64,000 nucleotides of DNA from Streptomyces sp. FIT100 (GTDB taxonomy: Bacteria > Actinomycetota > Actinomycetes > Streptomycetales > Streptomycetaceae), in assembly GCF_024584805.1 (NCBI RefSeq), contig NZ_CP075715.1, positions 5,510,526-5,574,525 of the forward strand, in the 5' to 3' direction. The stretch's first letter is position 1. Each line of letters opens with the position of its first letter. The translations under genes were made by a program, and so were the position numbers. The notes below the pieces were generated by a model, which was not told the origin of the DNA, searched no databases, and was given only the letters and a program-made list of their open reading frames with translations. Shown here piece after piece: positions 44,802 to 52,845 of the stretch.

Positions 44802-45302
44802 TGTTACTCGCAGTAAATCAACTCAATTGTTCTGTCCGCTTTTTCGGGGCAATCTCCCCATCTGTCGGACCCCTCTGGGGCACCCTCTGTGGCCGCATCG
44901 CGGCGCCCTGTCGCGGCGTGGTTATCCGTCCGTTACTAGCGAGTAACGAACCCCCTTGTGCCCGGCCGCGTAATGCACCACGATCGGCGACGCTCGGTCC
45001 ATCACCGCACCAGCCCGGCATCCAGTCGCGTCCGCGGTCCTGGGTCCCCACCGAGCGGGCCGGCGGCAGAGGCGCCGGCCGCGGACAGGGGGGTTCCTGC
45101 CCGACCGGCAGGGCCTGTCCGAATGCGGTTGCGCGAAGGCGTGGCCAGTGGTTGTCGCTCGGGGGTGATCGCCGGTGATTCGGACGCGGCTAGCGCCTGA
45201 GGCACAGGCGCTCTCCTTCCCGAGGACGTAGCACTTCTCCCATCCCAGGACGGACCTCCTCGGTCCGTACCGGAGATGTACGTCCGAGAAGGAGGAACAG
45301 AT
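44802..45302 (+). promoter_or_regulatory. long structured leader of the DUF6230 operon
   Basis: This 500-nt gap holds several inverted repeats: GTTACT-AGCG-AGTAAC (44932-44947), AGCGCCTG/CAGGCGCT (45192-45212) and ACGGACC/GGTCCGT (45250-45268), the last just before the AGGAGG ribosome site. No convincing -35/-10 pair and no gene were found. The length and stems suggest control at the RNA level, but no known riboswitch class is recognised. Confidence 0.45.
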
Positions 45303-45935
45303 ATGTCCCAGGTACGTGGTGGGACCAGATGGAAGCGGTTCGCGGTCGTCATGGTGCCGTCCGTGGCCGCGACGGCCGCGATAGGCGTCGGCCTGGCACA
45401 GGGCGCGCTTGCGGCGTCGTTCAGCGTCTCCGGCCAGAGCTTCAAGGTGACGGCCGATGAGCTGAACGGTGAGGACTTCTTCCAGTACGGAAGCCTCGCG
45501 CAGGGTACCGACCTCAACGGCAAGCCGACCGCTCACCCGGTCGCCGTGTCGGCGTTCAGCCACGCGACGATCACCAACATGTGTCAGTCGGTCGTCACTC
45601 CCAACGTGCCGTTCTTCGGCAATGTCAGCCTGGAGCTCACGGCCGGCAACAAGGGCACGCCGGTCGACGCGACGGACCTTTACCTGGACGTCGAGGAGCT
45701 CAAGACGACGAGCGCCGAGTTCGAGGACATCGACATCGGCGTCGCCGCAGGCGACAAGGGCAACGAGCCGGGCATCCAGCCTGGTACGCAGGCGAACAAG
45801 TACGGATTCGCCCAGCGTGCCAAGTCGGCCAAGCTGACCGGCGTCAAGCAGACGGCGTGGGCGACCAGCGCCGGCACCTTCAAGCTGAGTGGTCTTTCCA
45901 TGAAGCTGCACAAGGGTGTCAAGGAGTGCTACTAA
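45303..45935 (+). CDS. DUF6230 family exported protein
   Basis: A 210-residue protein with an N-terminal export signal (basic RWKRF, hydrophobic 13-36, likely cut at GALA-ASFSV). The mature part is beta-rich with two cysteines (ITNMCQS and the C-terminal KECY) that could pair. Streptomyces homologues have been labelled cholesterol esterase in some records, but I see no GxSxG serine hydrolase motif, so that name is not supported. AGGAGG about ten bases upstream and an export signal argue for strong expression at the cell surface. First gene of a three-gene unit. Confidence 0.8.
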   Translation: MSQVRGGTRWKRFAVVMVPSVAATAAIGVGLAQGALAASFSVSGQSFKVTADELNGEDFFQYGSLAQGTDLNGKPTAHPVAVSAFSHATITNMCQSVVTPNVPFFGNVSLELTAGNKGTPVDATDLYLDVEELKTTSAEFEDIDIGVAAGDKGNEPGIQPGTQANKYGFAQRAKSAKLTGVKQTAWATSAGTFKLSGLSMKLHKGVKECY

Positions 45936-46032
45936 GCACCCGCCCGGGCGGGCGGGGAGCGCCGTGCGCGGCCCCGCCCGCCCGACCCTCACCACTTTTC
46001 ACAGCAACACCGGTTCCAGGGAGCTGTTTTCC

Positions 46033-46593
46033 ATGAGCGCCGAGTCACCGGGGCAGAACGACGAGCACTACCTCCGCGTCATCAGGCGGCGTTTCCGCGA
46101 CTGGCGGGGTCAGCGGCCCTTCTGGGCCGGCCTGTTCACCATGCTCGGCGGCATTCCGATCGCCTACTTCCCGTATGCGAGTCTCCAGCTCGGCCACATG
46201 ACGCTGAACATGGCCACGACCGCGGGCGCGGGGTCACTGATCATCGGCGTACTGCTGGTCACGCTGGGGCTGACGATGTGGTTCCACCACATCGTCCGGG
46301 TGTTCGCCGGCGTGGCGACGATCCTGCTGGCGCTGATCTCGCTGCCGGTCTCCAACATCGGCGGCTTCCTCATCGGCTTCCTGTTCTCCCTGATCGGTGG
46401 CGCGCTCTCCATCTCCTGGGCACCGGGCAAGCCTGCCGATCCGGCCGAGGACCATGCGGAGCCGACTGCCCCGGCTCCCGCTCCGGGCGCTGCGGACGAC
46501 GTCCCCCTCGTACCCGGTCCGCAGTTCTCGGACACCATGCGCCTGTCGAAGACGACTGCCCACACCGAAGGCGGGAGGAACAGTGCGGGGTGA
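46033..46593 (+). CDS. DUF6114 family integral membrane protein
   Basis: A 186-residue protein with four membrane helices between about 30 and 135 (the first after FRDWRGQRPFWAGLF), then a Pro/Ala-rich cytosolic tail. The DUF6114 family is found directly after DUF6230 genes in streptomycetes; function unknown. AGGGAG lies ten bases before ATG 46033. The stop overlaps the start of the next gene by 11 bases. Confidence 0.83.
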   Translation: MSAESPGQNDEHYLRVIRRRFRDWRGQRPFWAGLFTMLGGIPIAYFPYASLQLGHMTLNMATTAGAGSLIIGVLLVTLGLTMWFHHIVRVFAGVATILLALISLPVSNIGGFLIGFLFSLIGGALSISWAPGKPADPAEDHAEPTAPAPAPGAADDVPLVPGPQFSDTMRLSKTTAHTEGGRNSAG

Positions 46594-47830
46594 CGAAGAA
46601 TCACTGATCGCGGCTGACTACCAGCCTCGCCTGGGGAAGGGCCCGCGGCACGCGGCCCCGAGGAAGTCGCTGCTGACCAAGCTGCAGATACCGGCGGGCA
46701 AGGCCATGGCCATCGCCGCGATGCCCACGGCGGTCTTCGTCGGCATGGGGCTCACGCCCAAGCTCGCGCTCGCCGACGACAAGGACATTCCGTTCGCCCC
46801 CGGCCCGTGCGTGACCCGCTCGGACGAGCCGGAGGAGTCGCCGTCCGCTTCGGAGTCGTCGAAGCCCTCGGACGACGCGTCGGAGGACTCCTCCGACAAG
46901 CCGTCGGAGAGCCCTTCCGGTGACACGGGCGACGGGCAGGAGGAGCCGAAGCCGGGTGAGTCCCCGTCGGCTTCCGAGCCGGCGGACAAGCCGGACGAGC
47001 AGTCCGCCTCTCCGTCGCCGTCCGAGACCAAGAACCCGCTCGACCCGCTGGGCGTGGGCGACGCGCTCAAGGACCTGCTCGACGGTCCCGACGCGGAGCC
47101 GACCTCGTCCGCCCCTGCGCCGAGCGACACGGCGAAGCCGTCCGAGTCCGCCCCGGCCGAGTCGGACGAACCGGCGAAGGACCTGGTCTCCGGCACGGTC
47201 GACAAGACCAAGGACGCCATCAAGGACGCGGCCGAGAAGGCCGGCGCCGAGGTCGAGGAGCTCGACGACAAGGTCAAGGGCCTCGACCCGGTCAAGGACG
47301 AGGACATCCCCGAGGGCGCCGACGGCAAGCCGCGGTTCCCCTGTCCCACCGCCGACCCCGAGGCGCTCGCGGCAGCCGATCTGGAGCAGGGCATCCCCCT
47401 TCTGCCGGACGCGCCGTGGCGGCTGGAGAGCACCAGGCTCACGCTGAACGGGCTCAAGTACCACGGCATCGTCGAGGTCAAGACCGGCAGCGGAAAGATC
47501 AAGAAGGCGCTGAAGTTCACCGCCACGTCGGTGGACATCAAGGACCTGCACCAGCTGGTCGAAGGGCCGAACGGAACCACCGCGCATGTCAAGGGTTCGC
47601 CGGGCTCCACGTCCACGATCCGCAACGGCACGGTGACCATGTACACGGAGGAGCTGAAGGGCAATCTCTTCGGCCTCATCCCGGTCACCTTCAGCCCGCA
47701 GACCCCGCCTCCGCTGGATGTCCCCTTCGCCATCTTCACTGATGTGAAGATCAAGCAGGCGGGCCAGTTCGGCGGGACGCTGACGGTGCCGGGACTGCAC
47801 AACTACTTCACCGGTGGCAACACCGGCTGA
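46583..47830 (+). CDS. exported or membrane-tethered protein with a long Ser/Pro/Glu linker
   Basis: A 415-residue protein. An unusually long charged N-region (38 residues) precedes a hydrophobic stretch at 39-57 and a possible cut after LALA (64). Residues about 75-250 are Ser/Pro/Glu/Asp-rich, a wall-spanning linker. The C-terminal domain (about 275-410) begins PWRLESTRLTLNGLKYHGIV and is beta-rich, resembling the DUF6230 mature part in size and style. GTG 46583 overlaps the DUF6114 gene and has GGGAGG five bases upstream. No enzyme motif. Probably the third part of one surface complex. Confidence 0.78.
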   Translation: MRGDEESLIAADYQPRLGKGPRHAAPRKSLLTKLQIPAGKAMAIAAMPTAVFVGMGLTPKLALADDKDIPFAPGPCVTRSDEPEESPSASESSKPSDDASEDSSDKPSESPSGDTGDGQEEPKPGESPSASEPADKPDEQSASPSPSETKNPLDPLGVGDALKDLLDGPDAEPTSSAPAPSDTAKPSESAPAESDEPAKDLVSGTVDKTKDAIKDAAEKAGAEVEELDDKVKGLDPVKDEDIPEGADGKPRFPCPTADPEALAAADLEQGIPLLPDAPWRLESTRLTLNGLKYHGIVEVKTGSGKIKKALKFTATSVDIKDLHQLVEGPNGTTAHVKGSPGSTSTIRNGTVTMYTEELKGNLFGLIPVTFSPQTPPPLDVPFAIFTDVKIKQAGQFGGTLTVPGLHNYFTGGNTG

Positions 47831-47853
47831 GCTTCCGGGAGCCGCGGAAAGAA

Positions 47854-47893
47854 CTGTGGGCCGCACCCTTCACACGAAGGGCGCGGCCCACAG
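47854..47893. terminator. terminator of the DUF6230 operon
   Basis: An 18-bp stem, CTGTGGGCCGCACCCTTC (47854-47871) with GAAGGGCGCGGCCCACAG (47876-47893), with one mismatch and a 4-nt loop, lies between two convergent genes. The same GTGGGCCGCACC core recurs in the pyk terminator at 51265-51298. Confidence 0.8.
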
Positions 47894-47916
47894 TTGCTTG
47901 CCTCGGTCTACTTTGG

Positions 47917-48408
47917 TCAGCCCCGCTGGAGGCCTTGCTCCACCAAGAGCTCCGGGTATCCGAACCGTTCCCCGAGCGTCACGAACTCTGCGCGGCAGTT
48001 CGCGCTGACCGGCAGGGCGTAGTGCTTCACCGCCCGTAGGAACAGCAGGTAACCAAGGTCGGCGCAGGCATGGGTGACCACCTGCTCCAACGCCGGTACC
48101 AGACCAGCCAGCGGCAGCGGGTTGAATCGCTCTCCTTCCTCGTGTGCCAGGGGCAGGTCCGCGGTGACCGGGCCTATCCCCCGGAGCACGGCGGCGCGCG
48201 GCGCGCTGTCCGTCACCGGTCCGGGAGGCGGTGGCACGAAGTCCCCTTCACGGCGGGCCTCGGCCGCAAGCCAGGACGATCCGATCAGCTCCAGCCAGGC
48301 CCGAGGCCCGAGCTCCTCCTTGCACGGGTCGAAGACGTGGTCAGTGGAGCCGACCCGCGCCGTCCGGATCGACCCCTCGGGCAGTGTGGAATCCAGCAGA
48401 CATCGCAC
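47917..48408 (-). CDS. hypothetical protein, possibly 5'-truncated
   Basis: A 163-residue soluble protein with no family I recognise. Its best-ordered parts are CKEELGPRAWLELIGSSWLA and LEQVVTHACADLGYLLFLRA. GTG 48408 has only a weak GGGGCGGGA site; the frame is open ten codons further to a stop at 48436-48438. A transposase relic lies directly upstream, so the true start may have been lost. Base composition is a little lower in GC than the neighbours, in keeping with acquired DNA. Confidence 0.45.
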   Translation of the reverse strand: MRCLLDSTLPEGSIRTARVGSTDHVFDPCKEELGPRAWLELIGSSWLAAEARREGDFVPPPPGPVTDSAPRAAVLRGIGPVTADLPLAHEEGERFNPLPLAGLVPALEQVVTHACADLGYLLFLRAVKHYALPVSANCRAEFVTLGERFGYPELLVEQGLQRG

Positions 48409-48439
48409 GTCCCGCCCCAGCTGCAGGCAAGCAGGTCAA

Positions 48440-48653
48440 CCGTCTCGCACCAGGGTGGCGATGGGCCGAAGCGCTCGATGCTGCGATCTGCGGCTGACTC
48501 CGCCCCGAACAAAGGCGCCCACTGCCACGCCAGGGTCCAGGGCTGGCCCTTGCGGATTGGGTCGGCACCCTCGCGTCGTAGTGCGGTGATCAGCTTGCCG
48601 AACTGACGTGGGCTCAGCCCGGTGATCGGTTGTTCAGGAGGGCTTCGACGCCG
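48440..48653 (-). pseudogene. IS5-type transposase relic
   Basis: Read on the minus strand from 48653, one frame gives ITGLSPRQFGKLITALRREG, then ADPIRKGQPWTLA, which is the N-terminus of a common streptomycete IS5-family transposase; it jumps from there to WAPLFGAESAADRSIERFG, which normally follows about 22 residues later. So an internal in-frame deletion has removed the middle of the helix-turn-helix region, and the whole DDE catalytic part is absent. No start codon or inverted ends were found. Confidence 0.7.
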
Positions 48654-49008
48654 TGATCACACCAGTCGCATCAGATCATGTCATCGGTGGCTTTCTGTGT
48701 CCGTCGGCGAACTGCTTTCCCGATACGGTTCGGACGTCGCAGGGAGGTAGGGGGTGGGGCTGCGGCAAGATACCTTGAGTCCCGCGCTGGATGCCGGGGC
48801 CTGCGCGACCCACTCCCACGGCCGCGAGTCCCTCACGCTCTCCGTCCGGCCTACCGAGGCCGTGATCGCATCTCGAGCCACTGACAGACACAGCCGGTCC
48901 AAGGACCAGCGGCGACGAGCCACCTGCACGGCGCCCAGCCCAGGTAACCAGCGCGATCACCCAACAGTAGTGGCGGGACAGGGCACTGCACGCGCGATGT
49001 CTGTGAAC
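48654..49008. other. gap after the transposase relic
   Basis: About 355 nt without a supported gene. Frames are open in places but have no ribosome site or family match. No inverted repeat that could be the other end of the insertion sequence was found. Confidence 0.4.
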
Positions 49009-49758
49009 TCAGAGGGGTGCCCCCCTGCCCCAGAGCTCCTCCGCGTGCTCTGCGAACCTGTCGAACATCCCTCCCTCGCCCTGGCGGCGCAGGTGCAGCA
49101 GAGGCGAGTCGTGGCCGACCAGCCGCGCCAGGTGCGGGGTGACCAGGGCGTCGTGGTCGAAGCGGAAGACCGACAGGGACACATGGTTCATCGCATCGTC
49201 CGCGCTGCTCAGACGGGTCTCGAGACCCTCCACCGGGCCGAGGCGCTCCAGGTTCTCCAGGGTGACCTTGATACGTGTGGATACGCTCAGCGCTACGTCT
49301 TCGATGGCCTCGCGCTGACGGGTCACCGGACCATCGGGGTTGCCCAGCAGGAAGCGGACTCGACACCCAGTTGCGGCCTTGCGGCGCAGAGTGTCGGCGA
49401 ACGCTGGTTGCTCAAGCCAGAAGAAGTAGTTCGTGTAGCCGGCGAGGAAGATCTCATCGGTGGCGCCCTCGATGAGTTCGCCCCACGCTGTCGACGGACA
49501 GGCGGACCGGTACGGGTAGGCCTGCACCAGCTCACGGTCGTGGCCCGACTTCAAGCGTTCCTGTACAGCCTTCGGCCAGATCATCTCTTCGTCCACCTTC
49601 AGTGCCTGGCAGGCATCGACACGGTTCCTTGCGTGGGGTATGAGCTCGACGTCGGCCAGCCACCGTTCCACCGTCTTGGGCGCCGCACCGATGCGGGCGG
49701 CAAGCTTCCGGGGCGTCAGGTTCGCGTCCGACATAGCGGATCGTAATGCGACGTTCAA
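49009..49758 (-). CDS. XRE-like regulator with a C-terminal PLD-fold sensor (DUF5919-like)
   Basis: A 249-residue protein. The N-terminal 60 residues are a Cro/C1-type helix-turn-helix (LTPRKLAARIGAAPKTVERWL). The rest, from about 80, contains ELIEGATDEIFLAGYTNYFF, RRKAATGCRVRFLLGNPDGP and VFRFDHDALVTPHLARLVGH, which resembles the DUF5919/PLD-like domain found in actinobacterial regulators. The catalytic HxK motif of phospholipase D is absent, so it is more likely a sensor. TTG 49758 with GGGGGA just upstream gives the family-like MNVALRSAMSDANLT start; ATG 49734 is the alternative. It is divergent from two small genes. Confidence 0.75.
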   Translation of the reverse strand: MNVALRSAMSDANLTPRKLAARIGAAPKTVERWLADVELIPHARNRVDACQALKVDEEMIWPKAVQERLKSGHDRELVQAYPYRSACPSTAWGELIEGATDEIFLAGYTNYFFWLEQPAFADTLRRKAATGCRVRFLLGNPDGPVTRQREAIEDVALSVSTRIKVTLENLERLGPVEGLETRLSSADDAMNHVSLSVFRFDHDALVTPHLARLVGHDSPLLHLRRQGEGGMFDRFAEHAEELWGRGAPL

Positions 49759-49866
49759 GGCTTCCCCCAACGACCTTTGGGACTTCTTGCACCGTAGCGA
49801 GCGAGCGGCCAACTGTCCCTGCTTCAGATGGAGATACGTCCGCAAGGGGGCACCACCATCGCATCC

Positions 49867-50091
49867 ATGAGCACCGAGAAGACGAGGATGAGCCCTCCTG
49901 CGCATGTGGAGCTCCCGCCCATGCCTCCGCGGCCGGTCCCAGGCTGTGGAGTGTGCGCGGCTCTGGCCGCGCAACGACAGGTGGCCAGAGACCGGGGCGA
50001 CTACTCCGCCGTGACCGACGCCGATGTGGAGATCCGCAACCATCAGCACCGGACGAAGGGGTGGGCCGGTGGAGATGCAGCGATGGCGTGA
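49867..50091 (+). CDS. small hypothetical protein with a CxxC motif
   Basis: A 74-residue protein: ELPPMPPRPVPGCGVCAALA, then RDRGDYSAVTDADVEIRNHQ. Small proteins of this type often stand beside XRE regulators in Streptomyces accessory regions. The CGVC pair with downstream His residues could bind a metal. The start is uncertain: ATG 49867 fits homologues by length, while ATG 49828 would add 13 residues; neither has a good ribosome site. Confidence 0.6.
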   Translation: MSTEKTRMSPPAHVELPPMPPRPVPGCGVCAALAAQRQVARDRGDYSAVTDADVEIRNHQHRTKGWAGGDAAMA

Positions 50092-50296
50092 CAACTGTGC
50101 GGCAGCTGAGGACGCGACCCGCGCGCTCGCACAGGCCCTCGGTCGGCTCGGCATCCCAGAGCGTCAGTACCGGCACATGCGATCAGCGGTCACCGCCTCC
50201 GGAAAACCCTACGTCTATCTCGGGCTGGTCCCTGCCGGGCTTGTCGCAAGGATCGCTGCGGTGCTGGGTGCGGAGGGTCGGCGGGCGGATCAGTAG
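50069..50296 (+). CDS. small hypothetical protein
   Basis: A 75-residue helical protein (AAAEDATRALAQALGRLGIP, then VYLGLVPAGLVARIAAVLG). GTG 50069 has AAGGGG seven bases upstream and overlaps the previous gene by 23 bases, so both are one unit. Its last seven bases overlap the convergent toxin gene. No family is recognised. Confidence 0.55.
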   Translation: MEMQRWRDNCAAAEDATRALAQALGRLGIPERQYRHMRSAVTASGKPYVYLGLVPAGLVARIAAVLGAEGRRADQ

Positions 50297-50547
50297 TGGT
50301 AGCGGGCCTTGATGACGACGACTTCCTTGTCGTCGGCCCGGTAGACGAGGCGGTGTTCGTCGTCGATGCGGCGGGACCAGTAGCCCGACAGGTCACCTTT
50401 CAACGGCTCGGGCTTGCCGATTCCGACGAAGGGGTCGCGCTGGATCTCGCCGATCAGCCGGTTGATCTTCTTCGCCATCTGCTTGTTGGCAGCTTGCCAG
50501 TAGAGGTAGTCCTCCCAGCCGGTAGGCCGGAAACGTACGTCCCTCAC
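50290..50547 (-). CDS. yoeB: toxin of the YoeB/Txe family
   Basis: An 85-residue RelE-fold endoribonuclease that cuts mRNA in the ribosomal A site when not bound by its antitoxin. Active-site residues match YoeB: Glu47 in KPEPLKG, Arg66 in EHRLVYR, and the terminal His84-Tyr85 in RYHY. GTG 50547 shares four bases (GTGA) with the antitoxin stop, the usual coupling. Confidence 0.93.
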   Translation of the reverse strand: MRDVRFRPTGWEDYLYWQAANKQMAKKINRLIGEIQRDPFVGIGKPEPLKGDLSGYWSRRIDDEHRLVYRADDKEVVVIKARYHY

Positions 50548-50822
50548 TCCTCGCCCTCCGCCATGGCTTCAAGCTCGTCCATGGTCTTCTCGATCACGGG
50601 GGTGTCGGCTGCTTTGTCTGCGGCGATGGCGGCCATCAGGCGGGCGGCGTTGGCCGGGGAGCGCAGGAGATAGACGGTCTCCTGCCAGGAGCGGTAGTCG
50701 TCGGCGGACATCAGGACGGCGTTGCCGCCCTTGGAGGTGATCTCGACAGGCTCGTGATCGTCGTTGACCTGCTGGATGAGCGGGAACAGCTTTGCTCGGG
50801 CTTCGCTGGCCGTGATGGCCAT
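50544..50822 (-). CDS. yefM: antitoxin of the YefM/Phd family
   Basis: A 92-residue antitoxin. The N-terminal DNA-binding part has the family pattern MAITASEARAKLFPLIQQVN, and then EPVEITSKGGNAVLMSADDY; the C-terminal acidic part (PVIEKTMDELEAMAEGEE) should neutralise the toxin. A strong GAGGAGGAG site precedes the ATG. Direct repeats upstream are its likely operator. Confidence 0.94.
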   Translation of the reverse strand: MAITASEARAKLFPLIQQVNDDHEPVEITSKGGNAVLMSADDYRSWQETVYLLRSPANAARLMAAIAADKAADTPVIEKTMDELEAMAEGEE

Positions 50823-50842
50823 GTGGCTCCTCCTCTCGGCAA

Positions 50843-50889
50843 GTGGTACGGAACGACTGTACCGCAGGAGTGGTACGAGGGTGTGGTAC
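50843..50889 (-). promoter_or_regulatory. repeat operator of the yefM-yoeB operon
   Basis: GTGGTAC (plus strand) occurs at 50843-50849, 50870-50876 and 50883-50889, with a related TGTACC at 50858-50863. Such GTAC-centred boxes are typical for YefM/YoeB autorepression. Positions are 20-67 nt before the antitoxin start. Confidence 0.65.
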
Positions 50890-51264
50890 CAGGGATGTTC
50901 TGGCTGTGCGACCTTCCGAGCGTGAAGGGGGATCGTCTCGTGGCGGGCGACAGCCCGGATCAATGCCGATCCTGACCAGCTCAAGGACGCACCGCGCCCG
51001 CTGGGCGACGTCAACCTCGGTCAGGCAGAGGTGCAGTGAAGCGGGGCTGGCCGCACAGGCCAGCCGGCCTACCCGCACCCGCCAGGGGCCCGGCGACGGT
51101 TCGTTGGTCATCGGTGTTCGTGTGCCCGACACGTGGCCGACCCACCAGCGGGCGCACGGCACGGCCCCCTTGCCGCAGCCGGCCCGCCCGGCCGGGGAAC
51201 CCGCCACGGAACCCGCCGCGGGACCTGTGGCCGTACGCAGCGCCGCCCCCTGGGGCTGACGCAG
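50890..51264. other. gap between the toxin-antitoxin operon and pyk
   Basis: No supported gene. On the plus strand a short frame ending at about 51029 gives INADPDQLKDAPRPLGDVNL, which reads like the tail of a lost gene, but nothing upstream continues it. The rest is simple GC-rich sequence up to the pyk terminator. Confidence 0.35.
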
Positions 51265-51298
51265 TGTGGGCCGCACCCCCGCCGGGGTGCGGCCCACA
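51265..51298 (-). terminator. pyk terminator
   Basis: TGTGGGCCGCACCCC (51265-51279) and GGGGTGCGGCCCACA (51284-51298) form a perfect 15-bp stem with a 4-nt loop, 20 nt after the pyk stop on the minus strand. Confidence 0.85.
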
Positions 51299-51318
51299 TC
51301 GCTCGGTTCAGCTCACCG

Positions 51319-52752
51319 TCAGGCGGACTTGGTCCCGCCGCCCAGGTGGTGGACGCGCACCATGTTGGTGGTGCCGGGGACGCCCGGAGGGGAGCCCGCA
51401 GTGATGATCATCGTGTCGCCCTCGTTGTAGCGCTGGAGCTTCAGCAGCTCCGCGTCGACGAAGTCGACCATCGCGTCCGTCGTCTGCACGAACGGTGCGA
51501 TGAAGGGCTCCACGCCCCAGCTCAGGGTGAGCTGGTTGCGGGTGGTCTCGTCCGTCGTGAAGGCGAGGATCGGCTGCTTGGCGCGGTAGCGGGAGAGCCG
51601 CCGGGCCGTGTCGCCGGACTTGGTGAAGGCGACGAGGCCCTTGCCGTCCAGGAAGTCGGCGATCTCGCAGGCGGCGCGGGCCACCGAGCCGCCCTGGGTG
51701 CGCGGCTTCTTGCCCGGGACCAGGGGCTGGAGGCCCTTGGAGAGGAGCTCCTCCTCGGCCGCGGTGACGATCTTGGACATCGTCTTGACGGTCTCGATCG
51801 GGTACGCGCCCACGCTCGACTCCGCCGAGAGCATGACCGCGTCCGCGCCGTCCAGGATCGCGTTGGCGACGTCGGACGCCTCTGCGCGGGTCGGGCGGGA
51901 GTTGGTGATCATCGACTCCATCATCTGGGTCGCCACGATCACCGGCTTGGCGTTGCGGCGGCACAGCTCGATGAGGCGCTTCTGCACCATCGGGACCCGC
52001 TCCAGCGGGTACTCGACGGCCAGGTCGCCGCGGGCCACCATCACCGCGTCGAACGCCGCGACGACGTCCGCCATGTTCTCGACGGCCTGCGGCTTCTCCA
52101 CCTTGGCGATGACGGGGACCCGGCGGCCCTCCTCGTCCATCACCTTGTGGACGTCCTTGACGTCGTTGGCGTCGCGGACGAAGGAGAGCGCCACCATGTC
52201 GCAGCCCATCCGCAGCGCGAAGCGCAGGTCCTCGACGTCCTTCTCGGACAGGGCCGGGACGTTCACCGCCGTGCCGGGCAGGTTGATGCCCTTGTGGTCG
52301 GAGATGACGCCGCCCTCGACGACGATCGTCTTCACGCGCGGGCCCTCGACCTCGACGACGCGCAGCTCGACGTTGCCGTCGTTGATCAGGACCTGGTCGC
52401 CCTTGGAGACGTCGCCGGGCAGGCCCTTGTACGTCGTACCGCAAATGGACTTGTCACCGGGGACGTCCTCGGTGGTGATCGTGAACTCGTCGCCGCGGAC
52501 CAGCTCGACCGGTCCCTCGGCGAAGGTCTCCAGACGGATCTTCGGGCCCTGGAGGTCGGCGAGCACGCCGACGGGGCGGCCGGTGTCCGCCACCGCCCCG
52601 CGGAGGCGGTCGTACCGCTCCTGGTGCTCTGCCTGGGTCCCGTGGCTCATGTTGAAACGGGCCACGTTCATGCCGGCCTCGATGAGCGCTTTCAGCTGCT
52701 CGTAGGAGTCGACGGCGGGGCCCAGTGTGCAGACGATTTTGGAACGGCGCAT
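51319..52752 (-). CDS. pyk: pyruvate kinase
   Basis: This 477-residue enzyme makes pyruvate and ATP from phosphoenolpyruvate, the last step of glycolysis. Family segments in order: RRSKIVCTLGPA, the A-domain ARFNMSHG, the B-domain (about 70-165), VIAKVEKPQAVEN with the catalytic Lys, VMVARGDLAVEYPLERVP, ATQMMESMI, DGADAVMLSAES, and the C-terminal regulatory domain. A TAGGAT box ends seven bases before ATG 52752 and no ribosome site is seen, so translation is probably leaderless. It lies next to the acetate genes. Confidence 0.97.
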   Translation of the reverse strand: MRRSKIVCTLGPAVDSYEQLKALIEAGMNVARFNMSHGTQAEHQERYDRLRGAVADTGRPVGVLADLQGPKIRLETFAEGPVELVRGDEFTITTEDVPGDKSICGTTYKGLPGDVSKGDQVLINDGNVELRVVEVEGPRVKTIVVEGGVISDHKGINLPGTAVNVPALSEKDVEDLRFALRMGCDMVALSFVRDANDVKDVHKVMDEEGRRVPVIAKVEKPQAVENMADVVAAFDAVMVARGDLAVEYPLERVPMVQKRLIELCRRNAKPVIVATQMMESMITNSRPTRAEASDVANAILDGADAVMLSAESSVGAYPIETVKTMSKIVTAAEEELLSKGLQPLVPGKKPRTQGGSVARAACEIADFLDGKGLVAFTKSGDTARRLSRYRAKQPILAFTTDETTRNQLTLSWGVEPFIAPFVQTTDAMVDFVDAELLKLQRYNEGDTMIITAGSPPGVPGTTNMVRVHHLGGGTKSA

Positions 52753-52845
52753 GAGGCGGATCCTATCGGTTTGTTTCTACGCGGAATATTCCGTCTGGTG
52801 GAATGTACAAATGGGCGCCCGGCCGCTCAGCCGTGGGCCGGTCGC

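Noticed and set aside
45303..45935. Cholesterol esterase function for the DUF6230 protein
   Set aside because: No GxSxG or other hydrolase triad is visible.
49009..49758. Phospholipase D activity of the XRE-like protein
   Set aside because: The HxKxxxxD motif is absent, so only the fold may be shared.
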